Notes: generated from the sequence alone by a model not told the origin. DNA of 64,000 bases from Planctomycetota bacterium (GCA_029552545.1 JAKPDO010000002.1:79855-143854), one strand, 5' to 3'; counted from the first letter of the stretch, positions 8,901-17,903 are shown. Numbers and translations are program-made.

Positions 8901-9267
8901 TTCCGGACGGCGCAAAGTCGGCGAATGCGTCCTCGACGCCGATGATTGAGACATTCACGGTCCGGGCGGTTCCGTCGGCATTTTCCGCCCAGCCGTTCAG
9001 CAGCAGAATCGCCGCTGCCGGTTGTTTGAGGGTTTCGCAGAGGTCCTTTGCCAGCTGTGCCCGAAAAAGGGTCTGGGAAGCCGTCAGCACCAGACCGGTT
9101 CGGCCCAGCCGCAGATGGTTTTGCCGGGCCAGAGACAGTCGCACCGAATCGCCGACCAGCAGAGAACCGGTAAAGACCGTCACGGCTGCCGCCGCCGCCA
9201 GCACAACCCCCAGCCAGATGCGGCGGTCAAAAACCAGTGAGCGAATGAGCCAGCGAAACAGCGTCAT
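5956..9267 (-). CDS. Large FtsX-family ABC transporter permease
   Basis: 1103 residues, about two to three times a LolC/MacB-type permease. An N-terminal membrane segment (about 16-37) is followed by an extracytoplasmic region to about 500. Then come two FtsX blocks, each with several hydrophobic helices (about 500-690 and 980-1090), separated by a second external domain. One chain thus carries two permease halves. Its start overlaps the stop of the ATPase gene by ATGA (9264-9267), so the two are translationally coupled and form one transporter. The family moves lipoproteins, lipids or peptides across or out of the inner membrane; the cargo is not evident. High GC with long antisense open frames, which are shadows. 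Confidence 0.85.
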   Translation of the reverse strand: MTLFRWLIRSLVFDRRIWLGVVLAAAAAVTVFTGSLLVGDSVRLSLARQNHLRLGRTGLVLTASQTLFRAQLAKDLCETLKQPAAAILLLNGWAENADGTARTVNVSIIGVEDAFADFAPSGKAPWLSGLSDGAVLNELLASRLNVRAGDEIILTFEKIGGLAAESVLFPESQLSVSVRLAVSAVADADSFGTFSLRADTAGALNVFVRLEKLAERIEQPHRANAILLPDGCGLSEAEQALRRTFLPEDVGLIVRSLKGQTGGEVLSRRIFIPEPIAEVLLRANEQAVGILTYFVNEIAHQDRRCPYSTVSAIAPASSAVLTVFSLLADDEIILNEWLADDLKADAGDIVTLTYYVPAPTGRTLIEQTAEFRVHSVIPMMGLGADETLMPDYPQLAQADSCRDWKPGIPIDLSRIRPKDEAYWNRYRGAPKAFISLPQAQRLWGGRFGNLTAVRFGSTMTARQLTEHLRASLPPAAAGLHIEPIRRQAAQSSIGMTDFSSLFFGLSMFLLGSSLLLTALLFRFAVERRSEQIGLLKALGFRRSRIRLMYLLEGLVLSAAGACLGIVPAVLYTRLLLWALSGVWSQAVAGASLAFDFHALTLLKGAAAGLAVSLFSMMLSLRHRLALPAAVLLGSPAEIAPPQSSKPRLLWTAVLLGILGLVLSGWGLRTDLQKATAVFFVSGSLLLVSLLLFLRYSLSASGILVFKRPVSGLVWAAWRNACRRPGRSMAAAAMTAAGVFLVAAVSLNQKTPPKDVRDRRSGTGGFVLTAESALPILQNLPEAAARLAPETSWDALGLEGAAAFRVREGEPASCLNLNRAVQPRLLGVDPASLRTRRAFVFREVLPGTAASLEDAWHLLEADWGPDIVPAVGDIGTVYWALGRKVGDTLVQTDEQGRPFTLKIVGMLESSVLQGSLIIPEKAFLERFPSTAGYRVFLLDAQPQKAEALSAALSRTFRRWGLEVVPTAQRLAVFQAVENTYLSIFLVLGGLGLLLGTVGMGWVLWLNILERRGELAMMQAVGFCKQVLVSMLVQEHLLVLSAGVLCGLLSAVPAVLPALAGRIEPVPFGLLLTALAAVVLSGWLWIRLAAASALSGPILNALRSE

Positions 9268-9959
9268 CGCACAGGGTCCTGTGTCTGCTCAGAAAGCAGG
9301 CCGCCGGAGAGCACAAACCGCCTCTGCATCCGGGCGGCCAGAAGGGCTGAATGGGTTACAACAATCAGGGTCAGGCCGTAAAGACGATGCACCTCGTCCA
9401 GCAGGTTAATCACCGATACGGCGGTCTGTTCATCCAGCGAGCCGGTCGGCTCATCGGCCAGCAGGAGCACCGGCCGCAAAAGCAGGGCCCGCGCAACCGC
9501 CGCCCGCTGACGCTGGCCGCCGGAGAGCCGTCCGGGCAGTTCGCCGGCGCGGTCCGCCAGCCCCACCTGATCGAGCAGCTCCATCGCCCGCCGCTGCAGA
9601 GCCGACGGCTCTTCCCGAAGCCGCCCGCACGCCAGAGCGGGCAGGAGCACATTCTCCAGAACGGTACACTGCGGCAGAAGATGATGCTGCTGAAAGACAA
9701 ACCCGACGAAACGGTTGCGAAAATCCGCCAGGGCCTCCTCGTTCATCGTCGAAAGGTCGCGCCCCTCGACCCACACGGCCCCCTCATCGGGTTTATCCAG
9801 ACCGCCGATGAGGTTCAGCAGCGTGCTTTTGCCGCAGCCGGACGGACCGACGATGGAGGCCGACTGCCCTTTGTCCAGCCGCAGGTCGATTCCCCGCAGC
9901 ACCTCCAGGGGGCCGGCGGCGGTCGAATAGTGTTTCCGGACCTGCCTGAGCTCGAGCAT
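9264..9959 (-). CDS. ABC transporter ATP-binding protein, LolD/MacB type
   Basis: 231 residues with the complete set of ABC ATPase motifs: Walker A G-P-S-G-C-G-K-S-T at 38-46, Q-loop at Q90, signature L-S-G-G-Q at 145-149, Walker B ending in D169-E170, and a switch His in V-V-T-H-S. Length and wording fit the LolD/FtsE/MacB branch that pairs with FtsX-like permeases. The last codons overlap the permease gene start. The complex would sit at the inner membrane and use ATP for extrusion of an envelope substrate. It lies 27 bases downstream of a glycosyltransferase gene, which may hint at a glycolipid or surface-glycan link. Confidence 0.93.
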   Translation of the reverse strand: MLELRQVRKHYSTAAGPLEVLRGIDLRLDKGQSASIVGPSGCGKSTLLNLIGGLDKPDEGAVWVEGRDLSTMNEEALADFRNRFVGFVFQQHHLLPQCTVLENVLLPALACGRLREEPSALQRRAMELLDQVGLADRAGELPGRLSGGQRQRAAVARALLLRPVLLLADEPTGSLDEQTAVSVINLLDEVHRLYGLTLIVVTHSALLAARMQRRFVLSGGLLSEQTQDPVR

Positions 9960-9986
9960 AGACGGCTCCTCGAAAGGGTTGAAAAA

Positions 9987-11282
9987 CTACGGGCTTGTTT
10001 TTGTCTCCAGCCGCTGCAGAAAGCGGCGGGCGTTTTGCTCCATATCGAAATGATTCCGCAGGGTCTGCCGGGCGGTTTGTCCCATTTGAGCGGTCTGCTG
10101 CGGGCTGCGCAGAAGCGGTTCGAGGGTCTCTGCAAGGGCCTGCGGACTGTTCGGCTCATACAGAACTCCCCCGCCGGTCTGCTGCGCCCATTCCGGATAG
10201 ACCCCGGTCCGAGGGGCGGCAAACGGCACGCCGCAGGCCATCGCCTCCAGGACATTCATCGCATACGCCGGACTGTACCGTACCGGACAGACCAGCAGGT
10301 GAATCTGCTGCAGAAATGTCAGACGCTCGGCCTTGTCGAAGCGTTCAAAAAAGCGGACCCGCTCGGACAACCCCGCCTGAGCGAGTTTGTCCCGAACGGA
10401 AGCAATCGTCGGCTCATCGGCGGCGTTCTTTCCCCCGCAAATCAGCAGCCGCAGACGCTCCAGCCCCGGCCTGGAGGTCAGCTGTGCAAAAGCCTCCGCA
10501 ATAATGTCCAGCCCGTTGATATACGCCATCCGCGCCAGAAAACCGATCGTCGGTTCCGCAGGAGGCGTCTGTGCGGGCGCATAATCCGCCAGCTCCAGAC
10601 CGGGCGGGCAGACAAACAGTTTCTCTTCCGCAATGCCCAGACGGCTTTTCATCACTTCGGCATAATAGCGGCTGACCGGCAGGAACAGGTCAAAATGGTC
10701 GAGCAGCTCCCTGAGCCGCTGCCAGACGCGCCCCGTCCAGGGCTCCCCCAGCCCGTCAATAAAACCGTCTTCATCCTGCAGCCAGCACATCAGCCGACAG
10801 CCCAGCCGCTGCCGAAGCGGCCCGGCCAGGCCCGCCAAAAGCAGATTGGACAGCAGAATCACATCAGGCCTGCGGTCCAGGGAGGCCAGAAAATCCGTCA
10901 GACGGTCCAGTTCAGCGGACTGGCGTCCCTGCGGGCCTTCGAGCATCGACAGCGTCATTTCCCCCAGCTGGCGGGCACTGGTCATTCCGGCCCGTCGGCT
11001 GATGCGCCGCAAGAGGGCCTCCGAATCCAGCCAGCGCCGCAGCGGACCCGGAAGACGCCCCAGCGGCCCCAGCTTCTGCTGAAGATAGACATTGATGCCG
11101 CCGAAGAAGACTTCCGTGCGTTCCAGCGAAATGTCCCCGTCCAGCGACAGCGGCAGGTACATCGGCACCAGCACCACATCCGTCCCCAGCCGGCGAAGCG
11201 CCCGTACCAGTGCGGTATCCCGCAGGCAGTTTTCACAGTAAAACTGGTCGCCCGAGCCCGGTGTTATCTGTACAATCCGCAT
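9987..11282 (-). CDS. Glycosyltransferase family 4 (GT-B fold)
   Basis: 431 residues from the second ATG, chosen because GGAG lies eight bases ahead of it; an ATG at 11288 would add two residues. The N-terminus M-R-I-V-Q-I-T-P-G-S-G is a GT-B Rossmann start. The C-terminal half has I-G-F-L-A-R-M-A (donor-domain strand), then P-A-Y-A-M-N-V-L-E-A-M-A-C-G-V-P, the E-x7-E donor-binding signature of GT4. Such enzymes add a sugar from a nucleotide donor to a glycan or lipid on the cytoplasmic face. Acceptor unknown. It sits 20 bases downstream of the RND pump gene in the same direction, so it may be part of that transcript or simply adjacent. Confidence 0.85.
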   Translation of the reverse strand: MRIVQITPGSGDQFYCENCLRDTALVRALRRLGTDVVLVPMYLPLSLDGDISLERTEVFFGGINVYLQQKLGPLGRLPGPLRRWLDSEALLRRISRRAGMTSARQLGEMTLSMLEGPQGRQSAELDRLTDFLASLDRRPDVILLSNLLLAGLAGPLRQRLGCRLMCWLQDEDGFIDGLGEPWTGRVWQRLRELLDHFDLFLPVSRYYAEVMKSRLGIAEEKLFVCPPGLELADYAPAQTPPAEPTIGFLARMAYINGLDIIAEAFAQLTSRPGLERLRLLICGGKNAADEPTIASVRDKLAQAGLSERVRFFERFDKAERLTFLQQIHLLVCPVRYSPAYAMNVLEAMACGVPFAAPRTGVYPEWAQQTGGGVLYEPNSPQALAETLEPLLRSPQQTAQMGQTARQTLRNHFDMEQNARRFLQRLETKTSP

Positions 11283-11302
11283 CAGCATCTCTCCGCGGAC
11301 TA

Positions 11303-14300
11303 TTATCCGGGCCGATGCGTTGCGGCGTCAAGAATCTTCCCTTCCAGTTCAACGGCTTTTTCCTTGGTTCGCTGGACCACTGTATAGAAGACGGGAATCA
11401 GCAGCACGCCCAGCACCGTGGCGACAATCATCCCCCCGAACACCGTCGTTCCGAGTGCCTGACGAGCCGCGGCACCGGCTCCCTTGGCCACCACCAGCGG
11501 CACCATCCCCAGTGCCGTCGTCAGCGCTGTCATCAGAATCGGGCGGAAGCGAATCCGGGCGGCCTCCACAGCGGCATCCACCACCGAGCGGCCCTCTTCG
11601 TGCAGCTGCTTGGCAAACTCCACCAGCAGAATGGAGGTCTTGCAGACGACTCCAATGAGCAGGACAATCCCCATCTGGGTATAGATGTTATTGTCCAGTC
11701 CCCGCATCCAGATATAGCCCGCCGCTCCCAGAACACCCAGCGGCACCGCCAGCACAATCGCAATCGGAATCGTCCAGCTCTCGTACTGGGCCGCCAGAAA
11801 CAGATACGCAAACAAAGACGCCAACAGGAACAGGTAAATCATCATTCCGCCGGCCTTGACTTCCTGCAGACTCATTCCCGACCATTCATACCCCATTCCT
11901 TCCGGCAGTTTCTCTTCGAGCAGCTGACGGACCCGTTCAATGGCCTGACCGGAGCTGTAGCCGGGCCGGGCCGAGCCGGTCAGCCGTGTCGCCGGATACA
12001 GATTGTAATGGGAAATCGTCTGCGGTCCGGCCGTTTCGCGAACAGAAACCAGCGTGCGCAGCGGCACCATCTGACCGGACCGGTTGCGAACCTCCAGCCG
12101 GCCGATGTGCTCGGCCTTCGAACGGAAGTCCGCTTCGGCCTGCGCCATCACCTTAAACGTCCTGCCGAACAGATTAAAATCATTCACATAGGTGCTTCCC
12201 AGATAGGTCTGAAGGGCGTTAAAGACGTTCTCCAGCGGTACATCGAGCGTCTGGACCTTTACGCGGTCCACCTCCAGATACAGCTGAGGCACCGCGGCTT
12301 CAAACGTGCTGTTCAGCTGTGTAATAATCGGGTCATTCTGACCTTCAAACACCAAATCGCTGCCGATACGCGCCAGGGTCTCCAACCCAACGCCGCCGCG
12401 GTCCTGAATCTGCACCTCAAAGCCGCTGGTGGTCCCCAGCCCCATAATCGCCGGCGGCTGAAAGGCCAGACACAGCGCATCCGGAATCGTAAACAGCTGC
12501 TGCTGAAGCCGCTGCACAATCGCCGACACATGCAGCTGTGGGTCGCGCCGCTTGGACCAGGGCTCCAGCCGGATAAAGCAGGTCCCGCCGTTGGCCATCA
12601 TCCCCCCCTGCAGCATCGAAAACCCGGTGATGCTGGCGAAGTTGGCAATGCCGGGCGTCTGCGCCAGAATCGCATTGACCCGTTCCATTACCTGCTCTGT
12701 GCGGTGCAGCGAGGCCCCTTCCGGCAGTCGAACGCCCAAAAAGATGGCCCCTTCGTCCTCCGTCGGCAGAAAGCCGGTCGGCAGTTTTCCAAAACCGGTC
12801 AGTCCCACAACCGTCAGGACGGCAAAGACGGCCAGCGCAATCATTGTCCGCCGCAGGATGCTTTGAACCACGCCCGTGTAAGCCGTTGTCGTGCGCTTCA
12901 GCCAGCGGTCAAACCAGCCGAAAAAGCGGCTCTTTTTCTCCTCCTGCGGACGCAGCAGGAATGCACAGAGCACCGGACTGAGTGTCAGGGCGTTAAGCGT
13001 CGAAAAGCAGACAGCCACCGAGAGTGTAACGGCAAACTGCTGATACAGCTTGCCGGTAATCCCCGGGGCCAGAATCGTGGGGGCAAAGACCGCCAGCAAT
13101 ACCAGCGTGGTGGCAATCACCGGGCTGGTTACCTGCTCCATCGCTTTGATTGCCGCCGCCCGTGGAGACAGTTTCTCATCCGCAATCAGACGCGAGCAGT
13201 TTTCCACGACGACAATCGCATCGTCCACCACAATGCCGATGGCCAGCACCAGACCGAACAGCGAGAGTGTATTGATGGTAAAGCCCAGGGCCAGCATCAC
13301 CGCCAGTGTTCCAATCAGCGAAACAGGAATCGTCACCGCCGGCACAAGCGTCGCCCGCCAGTCCTCCAGAAAAACAAAAACCGTCAGCACAACCAGCGCC
13401 ACAACCATCAGCAGCGTTGAAACCATCTCCCGCAGAGATTCCCGAATAAACAGCGTTGGATTGTACGGCTCTTCGTAGGTGAGCCCCTTGGGGAAGGATT
13501 TGGACAGTTCCGCCAGCGCCTCCCGTACCCCGTCGGCAACCCGCAGGGCGTTGGCTTCCGGCGTGGCATAAATCGCCATCGCCACGGCGGGCTTGCCGCG
13601 CAGCCGCACAGACCAGGAATAATTCTGGGCCCCCAGCTCAACCCGCGCAACATCCTTCAGCCGCAGCAGGCGTCCGTTCTCATCAGCACGAAGGATAATA
13701 TTCCCGAATTCCTCGGGCGTGCTCAAACGGCCCTTGGTCTGAATCGTCCACTGGAACTGCTGGTCCGGCGGACTGGGCATCCCGCCGATTTGTCCGGCGG
13801 CCACCTCAATATTCTGTCGGCGGACCGCCGCGAGCACATCATCCGTCGTCAGCTGACGGGCCCGCATCTTTTCCGGGTCCAGCCACAGACGCATCCCGAA
13901 ATCCTTGGCCCCGAACACCTCCACCTGTCCGACGCCGGGCACACGCGTCAGCACATCCTTAATATAGAGATTGATATAGTTGCTTACATACACATCGTCG
14001 TAGCGGCCGTCCGAAGACTGAAATACCAGAAGCATCGTAATATTCGGGGAGCGTTTGTGTGTGCGGATGCCGTAGCGCTTGACCTCCTCCGGCAGCTGCG
14101 GCTCGGCGGTCGCCACCCGGTTCTGCACGAGCACCGTCGCCATATCCACATCCGTGCCGACTTCAAACGTCACTGTCAGCATCATCATTCCGGTATCGCT
14201 GCTGCTGGAGGTCATATAGAGCATCCCGTCCACCCCGTTGATGGCCTGCTCCAGCGGCGTGGCGACGGTTTGCGCAATCACCTCCGCACTGGCGCCCGGA

Positions 14301-14458
14301 TACTGCGCTTCGACCATCACAGTCGGCGGAGCAATATCGGGAGTCTTTTCCACCGGCAGAAGCGGCAGGGCAATCAGCCCCACCAGCATAATCAAAATCG
14401 AGATGACCGTTGCAAACACCGGCCGATCAATAAAGAACCTGCTGAACTGCATCGCCAT
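11303..14458 (-). CDS. RND efflux pump inner-membrane transporter (HAE1/AcrB-like)
   Basis: 1051 residues, the usual length for AcrB/MexB. The N-terminal helix has F-F-I-D-R-P-V-F-A, the standard HAE1 start. G-I-V-V-D-D-A-I-V-V-V-E-N in the fourth helix carries the paired Asp residues of the proton relay. Two six-helix halves, each with a large periplasmic loop, are apparent. With the adaptor and outer-membrane factor encoded just upstream it forms a tripartite drug or solvent efflux system energised by the proton gradient. The order tetR, outer-membrane factor, adaptor, transporter on one strand with short gaps supports a single regulated operon. Confidence 0.96.
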   Translation of the reverse strand: MAMQFSRFFIDRPVFATVISILIMLVGLIALPLLPVEKTPDIAPPTVMVEAQYPGASAEVIAQTVATPLEQAINGVDGMLYMTSSSSDTGMMMLTVTFEVGTDVDMATVLVQNRVATAEPQLPEEVKRYGIRTHKRSPNITMLLVFQSSDGRYDDVYVSNYINLYIKDVLTRVPGVGQVEVFGAKDFGMRLWLDPEKMRARQLTTDDVLAAVRRQNIEVAAGQIGGMPSPPDQQFQWTIQTKGRLSTPEEFGNIILRADENGRLLRLKDVARVELGAQNYSWSVRLRGKPAVAMAIYATPEANALRVADGVREALAELSKSFPKGLTYEEPYNPTLFIRESLREMVSTLLMVVALVVLTVFVFLEDWRATLVPAVTIPVSLIGTLAVMLALGFTINTLSLFGLVLAIGIVVDDAIVVVENCSRLIADEKLSPRAAAIKAMEQVTSPVIATTLVLLAVFAPTILAPGITGKLYQQFAVTLSVAVCFSTLNALTLSPVLCAFLLRPQEEKKSRFFGWFDRWLKRTTTAYTGVVQSILRRTMIALAVFAVLTVVGLTGFGKLPTGFLPTEDEGAIFLGVRLPEGASLHRTEQVMERVNAILAQTPGIANFASITGFSMLQGGMMANGGTCFIRLEPWSKRRDPQLHVSAIVQRLQQQLFTIPDALCLAFQPPAIMGLGTTSGFEVQIQDRGGVGLETLARIGSDLVFEGQNDPIITQLNSTFEAAVPQLYLEVDRVKVQTLDVPLENVFNALQTYLGSTYVNDFNLFGRTFKVMAQAEADFRSKAEHIGRLEVRNRSGQMVPLRTLVSVRETAGPQTISHYNLYPATRLTGSARPGYSSGQAIERVRQLLEEKLPEGMGYEWSGMSLQEVKAGGMMIYLFLLASLFAYLFLAAQYESWTIPIAIVLAVPLGVLGAAGYIWMRGLDNNIYTQMGIVLLIGVVCKTSILLVEFAKQLHEEGRSVVDAAVEAARIRFRPILMTALTTALGMVPLVVAKGAGAAARQALGTTVFGGMIVATVLGVLLIPVFYTVVQRTKEKAVELEGKILDAATHRPG

Positions 14459-14485
14459 GTCTCCTCAAATCGGCTCTGAAAACGG

Positions 14486-15700
14486 TCAGGGTTTCCCGGT
14501 TGAAGCCGGACCGCCTGCGGCGCCCGGTGCTCCGCCGGCTCCCGGCGGCATCTGGCCCGCCGGAACGGGCTGAATCGGCATCCCGGGACGAGCCATATAA
14601 AAGCCGCCCGCCAGAATCGTTTCACTTCCATCCAGACCTTTCAGAACAATTCGCATCGTTCCTTCCGAGGCCCCCAGAACAATGTCGCGGCGCTGGAGCA
14701 TCTGGCCTTCTCCGACAACCAGGACATACTTTCCGCCCAAATCCGTCTGAATCGTCTTTTCGGGAATCAGGACGGCCTTCGGACGCTGCCGAACAGGCAC
14801 CCGCACACGAACAAACATCCCCGGCAGCAGCTGTTCCTGTTCGTTGGCCAGCTGCCCGCGAACATAGACCGTTCCCGTCCGCGGGTCCACCGTGTTGTCC
14901 GCAAAGCACAGACGCCCTTCAAACGGATAATCCGTTCGGTCGCCGAGGCCGACAAAAAACGGCACCGGATTATCCCCGTCCGGCTGACGAATCCGGCGGA
15001 GAAGCTCGGCATCCAGCATCGATTCACTCATATAAAAGAACACGTACATCGGCTCCGTTCGAACCACAGAAGCCAGGACGGGTTTGGACTGCGGGCCGAC
15101 CAGATTGCCCACATCCGCCAGATGCCGTCCGATGCGTCCGCGGAAGGGGCTGCGAATCTGGGTATAACTGAGATTCAGCTCCGCATCGGCCAAAGCGGCT
15201 CGAGCGGCATCGACCGCCGCCTGAGCAGACAGAAAAGCCGCTCGGCGGGTGGACAGGTCCTGCTGACTGACGGCGTTGGTCTGAAGGGCCTTTTCAATTC
15301 GCTCCAAATCCACACGAGCCCGCTCCAGCTCGGCCTCTGCGGCTTTCAGACGGGCCGCCGCTTCATCTCGGCGGGCGGCGTAGGCCTGCGGTTCAATCGT
15401 AAACAGCAGCTGCCCTTCTTCGACCAGCTGGCCGTCGGTAAAATGAATCCCCTGGAGATACCCTTCCACACGGGCGCGAATCTCTACGGAATCAACGGCC
15501 TCCGTCGTGCCGGTAAATTCATAATAATCCGTCACATCCCGAACTTCACAGGCGACGACCGGCAGGGGCATCGGTCCCCGCTGAGCCGGCATTGCGCCGG
15601 GTTTAGGCCGGTGCATCCAAAACCAGAGACCGGCAGCCAAAATCAATACGAGCAGTACTGTCACGGCAGCAGCAATAGCAGCGGCTTTTCGACTTTTCAT
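14486..15700 (-). CDS. RND efflux periplasmic adaptor (membrane fusion protein)
   Basis: 404 residues from ATG at 15700, chosen because AAAGGA lies about ten bases ahead; a longer frame extends ten codons further. It has an N-terminal membrane anchor (about 8-28), a lipoyl/barrel-sandwich half (V-E-I-R-A-R-V-E-G-Y-L), an Ala/Glu-rich coiled-coil hairpin (about 105-180), the second lipoyl half with I-R-S-P-F-x-G-R-I-G, and a beta-barrel. The C-terminus ends in a Pro/Gly/Ala-rich tail, which is unusual for AcrA-type adaptors. It bridges the inner-membrane pump and the outer-membrane channel. The pump gene follows after 27 bases. Confidence 0.93.
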   Translation of the reverse strand: MKSRKAAAIAAAVTVLLVLILAAGLWFWMHRPKPGAMPAQRGPMPLPVVACEVRDVTDYYEFTGTTEAVDSVEIRARVEGYLQGIHFTDGQLVEEGQLLFTIEPQAYAARRDEAAARLKAAEAELERARVDLERIEKALQTNAVSQQDLSTRRAAFLSAQAAVDAARAALADAELNLSYTQIRSPFRGRIGRHLADVGNLVGPQSKPVLASVVRTEPMYVFFYMSESMLDAELLRRIRQPDGDNPVPFFVGLGDRTDYPFEGRLCFADNTVDPRTGTVYVRGQLANEQEQLLPGMFVRVRVPVRQRPKAVLIPEKTIQTDLGGKYVLVVGEGQMLQRRDIVLGASEGTMRIVLKGLDGSETILAGGFYMARPGMPIQPVPAGQMPPGAGGAPGAAGGPASTGKP

Positions 15701-15736
15701 AAACCTGTATCCTTTCGAAAGTCTCCTCAAAATCAG

Positions 15737-17200
15737 TTAGGATTGTTTCTGAGATTCTGCGGAGGAAGGAGGATTTTGCTCTTGGGACGGGTCCCACCCG
15801 CCGCCGAGGGCCTTATACAGCCGAATCAAATCCAGCACCACGGCCCCTTCGCCGGCGGCCAGAGAATCCTGCTGGGCATACAGCGTCCGCTGGGCATCCA
15901 GCACATTCTGAAAATCCGTCAGCCCGTTCCGATACAACGCCTCAACCAGCCGGACGGTATCCTCTGCGGCCGCCGCGGACCGCCGAAGGGCCGCCAGACG
16001 CTCCTGATGGCGGCCGTAAGCCGCAATGGCGTTCTCGACCTCTTCGACCGCGGCCAGAACCGTCTGCTCATACGCCGAATACAGCTGCTCAAACCGCGCC
16101 TTTTCGGCCTCCACCAGACGGCGAAGCCGACCGCCGGCAAACAGATTCCAATCCAGTCTGGGGCCGAAGGAAAACGTCCGACTGGACCAGCGGCCCAAAT
16201 CGGAAAAATGTTCCGACGACAGCCCGAACATACCGGACAGAGACAGCGACGGATACAGCTGCGAAGCGGCGATTCCGATGCGGGCGCTTTGGGCCGCCAG
16301 CTGACGTTCGGCCCGGCGAATATCCGGACGCTGACGGAGTAAATCCGCCGGCACCGACGGAGGAATCCCTCCTTCAGAAGGCATCGGGATTAAATCGGGA
16401 CGTGCAGCCCCAATCTCAAAATCCCGCGGAAAACGCCCCAGCAGCACCGCCAGCCGATGAACGGCCTGCTGTTCGGCCAGCTGAAGCAGAGGAATCTGGG
16501 CCTCCGTATTCGCCAGGTTCTGCCTGGCCTGCGCCACATCCAGCTCCGGAGCCAGTCCGGCATCAAAGCGGCTGTAGGTCAGACGAAGCGTTTCCTGCTG
16601 CGTTTGGAGATTCTGCAGGGCATAGCGAAGCCGCAACTGAGCCGTACGCAACTCGACATAAACCGATGCGACCTCCGCACACAAACTGACCCGCACCGCC
16701 CGTTCGGCCTCGACCGTCGCTTCCAGGGATGCCTGCGCCGCTTCGATGGAACGGCGGACCTGTCCGAACAAATCGAGCTCCCACAGGGCATCCAAACCCG
16801 CTGAATAGGTACTGACTTCCGTGCCCCCGCCATATGCAAAAGCAGTATTTTCACTCTGTCGGCTGCGCGTATAAGAGCCCGAAGCGCCAACGGACGGATA
16901 CCGTCCGCCGGCAGCGGCGTCGCGCAGGGCCCTGGCCTCCTGAATGCGGAAATAAGACTCCTGCAGGGACAGATTGCTTTCGAGGGCCTGCTGAACTAAC
17001 CCCTCAAGTACGGGGTCATCCAGCACCGTCCACCAGTGCCTGAATATGTCCGGCGACGGGGCGGAAGCGTCTTCCAGCCGGCTCCAGGCCGCAGGCATCT
17101 GCGGCTCCGGCGGCTGATAATCCGGCCCCACCCGGCATCCGGCCGCAAAAAGCAACCCCATCGGCAGCAAAACAAAAACTCTTCTGACAGATGCATTCAT
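15737..17200 (-). CDS. Outer-membrane efflux factor (NodT/OprM-type lipoprotein)
   Basis: 487 residues from ATG at 17200, which overlaps the tetR stop as ATGA. A signal peptide ends at a lipobox L-F-A-A-G-C, followed by R-V-G-P-D-Y-x-x-P, the usual start of mature OprM/NodT proteins. Two repeated halves of long Ala/Gln/Arg-rich helices form the periplasmic alpha-barrel, with short beta stretches for the outer-membrane barrel. It is the exit duct of the RND system encoded next to it. The direct coupling to the regulator gene suggests autoregulated expression of the whole operon. Confidence 0.93.
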   Translation of the reverse strand: MNASVRRVFVLLPMGLLFAAGCRVGPDYQPPEPQMPAAWSRLEDASAPSPDIFRHWWTVLDDPVLEGLVQQALESNLSLQESYFRIQEARALRDAAAGGRYPSVGASGSYTRSRQSENTAFAYGGGTEVSTYSAGLDALWELDLFGQVRRSIEAAQASLEATVEAERAVRVSLCAEVASVYVELRTAQLRLRYALQNLQTQQETLRLTYSRFDAGLAPELDVAQARQNLANTEAQIPLLQLAEQQAVHRLAVLLGRFPRDFEIGAARPDLIPMPSEGGIPPSVPADLLRQRPDIRRAERQLAAQSARIGIAASQLYPSLSLSGMFGLSSEHFSDLGRWSSRTFSFGPRLDWNLFAGGRLRRLVEAEKARFEQLYSAYEQTVLAAVEEVENAIAAYGRHQERLAALRRSAAAAEDTVRLVEALYRNGLTDFQNVLDAQRTLYAQQDSLAAGEGAVVLDLIRLYKALGGGWDPSQEQNPPSSAESQKQS

Positions 17201-17844
17201 TCCGCCGTTCCTTTCAAACAACTCCGAAGCCCGGCTGCCCCAACCCGAACAATCTGCTCGGTGATTTCCTCTACCGTAAAGCCCGGCAGCACCAGGTCAT
17301 ACATTTCAAAAAACAAAATCGGGTGCATCACGAGCGATTCAAAGGTCAGGGCCGCCCGCCACGCCGCCCGCTTCTCAAGCCCCGGCAGCAGCTGCTGAAA
17401 TGCCGCCGCCAGCCGCTCAAAAAATTTGCCAATCAGTTCCTCCGCGATTTTGTCCCGATCAAAACGTCGATGAAGGGCCTCACGGACAAGAAACCGCACC
17501 ACACGAGACCAAGTATCCCCCCGCAGAGCCGATTCCATCGTCGGACGCACCAGTTCGCGCAGCAGGTCTTCCAAGGTTGCATCAGGGCGGGCACAAACCC
17601 GCTCGATTGTTTTCATGTGGCCCTGGATTTTTTCCGAAAGCCGCCTGTGGAACATCTCTTCGTACAGTTTTTCTTTGCTTCCGAAATAGTAATTGACCGC
17701 GGCGATGTTGCAGCCGGCCTCAGCGGTGATGTCCCGAACAGACGTTCCCTCAAAACCGCGCTGGCAAAAGAGCTTTTCCGCGGCATCCAGGAGCCGATTT
17801 CGAGTATCTGAACTGCTTTCAAGATTATTATCGGTATTTTCCAT
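17197..17844 (-). CDS. TetR/AcrR-family repressor of the efflux operon
   Basis: 215 residues from ATG at 17844. An N-terminal three-helix DNA-binding domain (about 15-60) reads L-L-D-A-A-E-K-L-F through I-A-A-V-N-Y-Y-F-G-S-K-E, the TetR recognition helix signature. The C-terminal ligand domain resembles the CecR/YbiH branch. In-frame starts at 17859 (ATG) and 17868 (TTG) exist, but the promoter placed at 17875-17903 would start transcription near 17868, leaving 17844 or 17859. Palindromic AAACAAA/TTTGTTT motifs at and beside the promoter are candidate operators. The stop overlaps the outer-membrane factor start. Role as local repressor is inferred from position and family. Confidence 0.88.
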   Translation of the reverse strand: MENTDNNLESSSDTRNRLLDAAEKLFCQRGFEGTSVRDITAEAGCNIAAVNYYFGSKEKLYEEMFHRRLSEKIQGHMKTIERVCARPDATLEDLLRELVRPTMESALRGDTWSRVVRFLVREALHRRFDRDKIAEELIGKFFERLAAAFQQLLPGLEKRAAWRAALTFESLVMHPILFFEMYDLVLPGFTVEEITEQIVRVGAAGLRSCLKGTAE

Positions 17845-17849
17845 ACACA

Positions 17850-17903
17850 AAACAAACATTTGTTTCAAACAAGCATATTAAACAAACGTTTTAATCCTGT
17901 CAA
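17850..17903 (-). promoter_or_regulatory. Efflux-operon promoter with two candidate TetR operators
   Basis: On the minus strand, TTGACA (17898-17903) and TAATAT (17875-17880) are 17 bases apart, a near-consensus sigma-70 promoter. A 16-base imperfect palindrome at 17850-17865 (14 of 16 symmetric) and a related AAACGTTT-centred motif at about 17884-17892, between the -35 and -10 boxes, share the AAACAAA half-site. Binding there would block the promoter. Confidence 0.6.

Noticed and set aside
11210..13420. 736-residue plus-strand open frame
   Set aside because: Antisense to the RND pump and glycosyltransferase genes, which have complete family motifs. Composition is His/Arg/Gln-rich.
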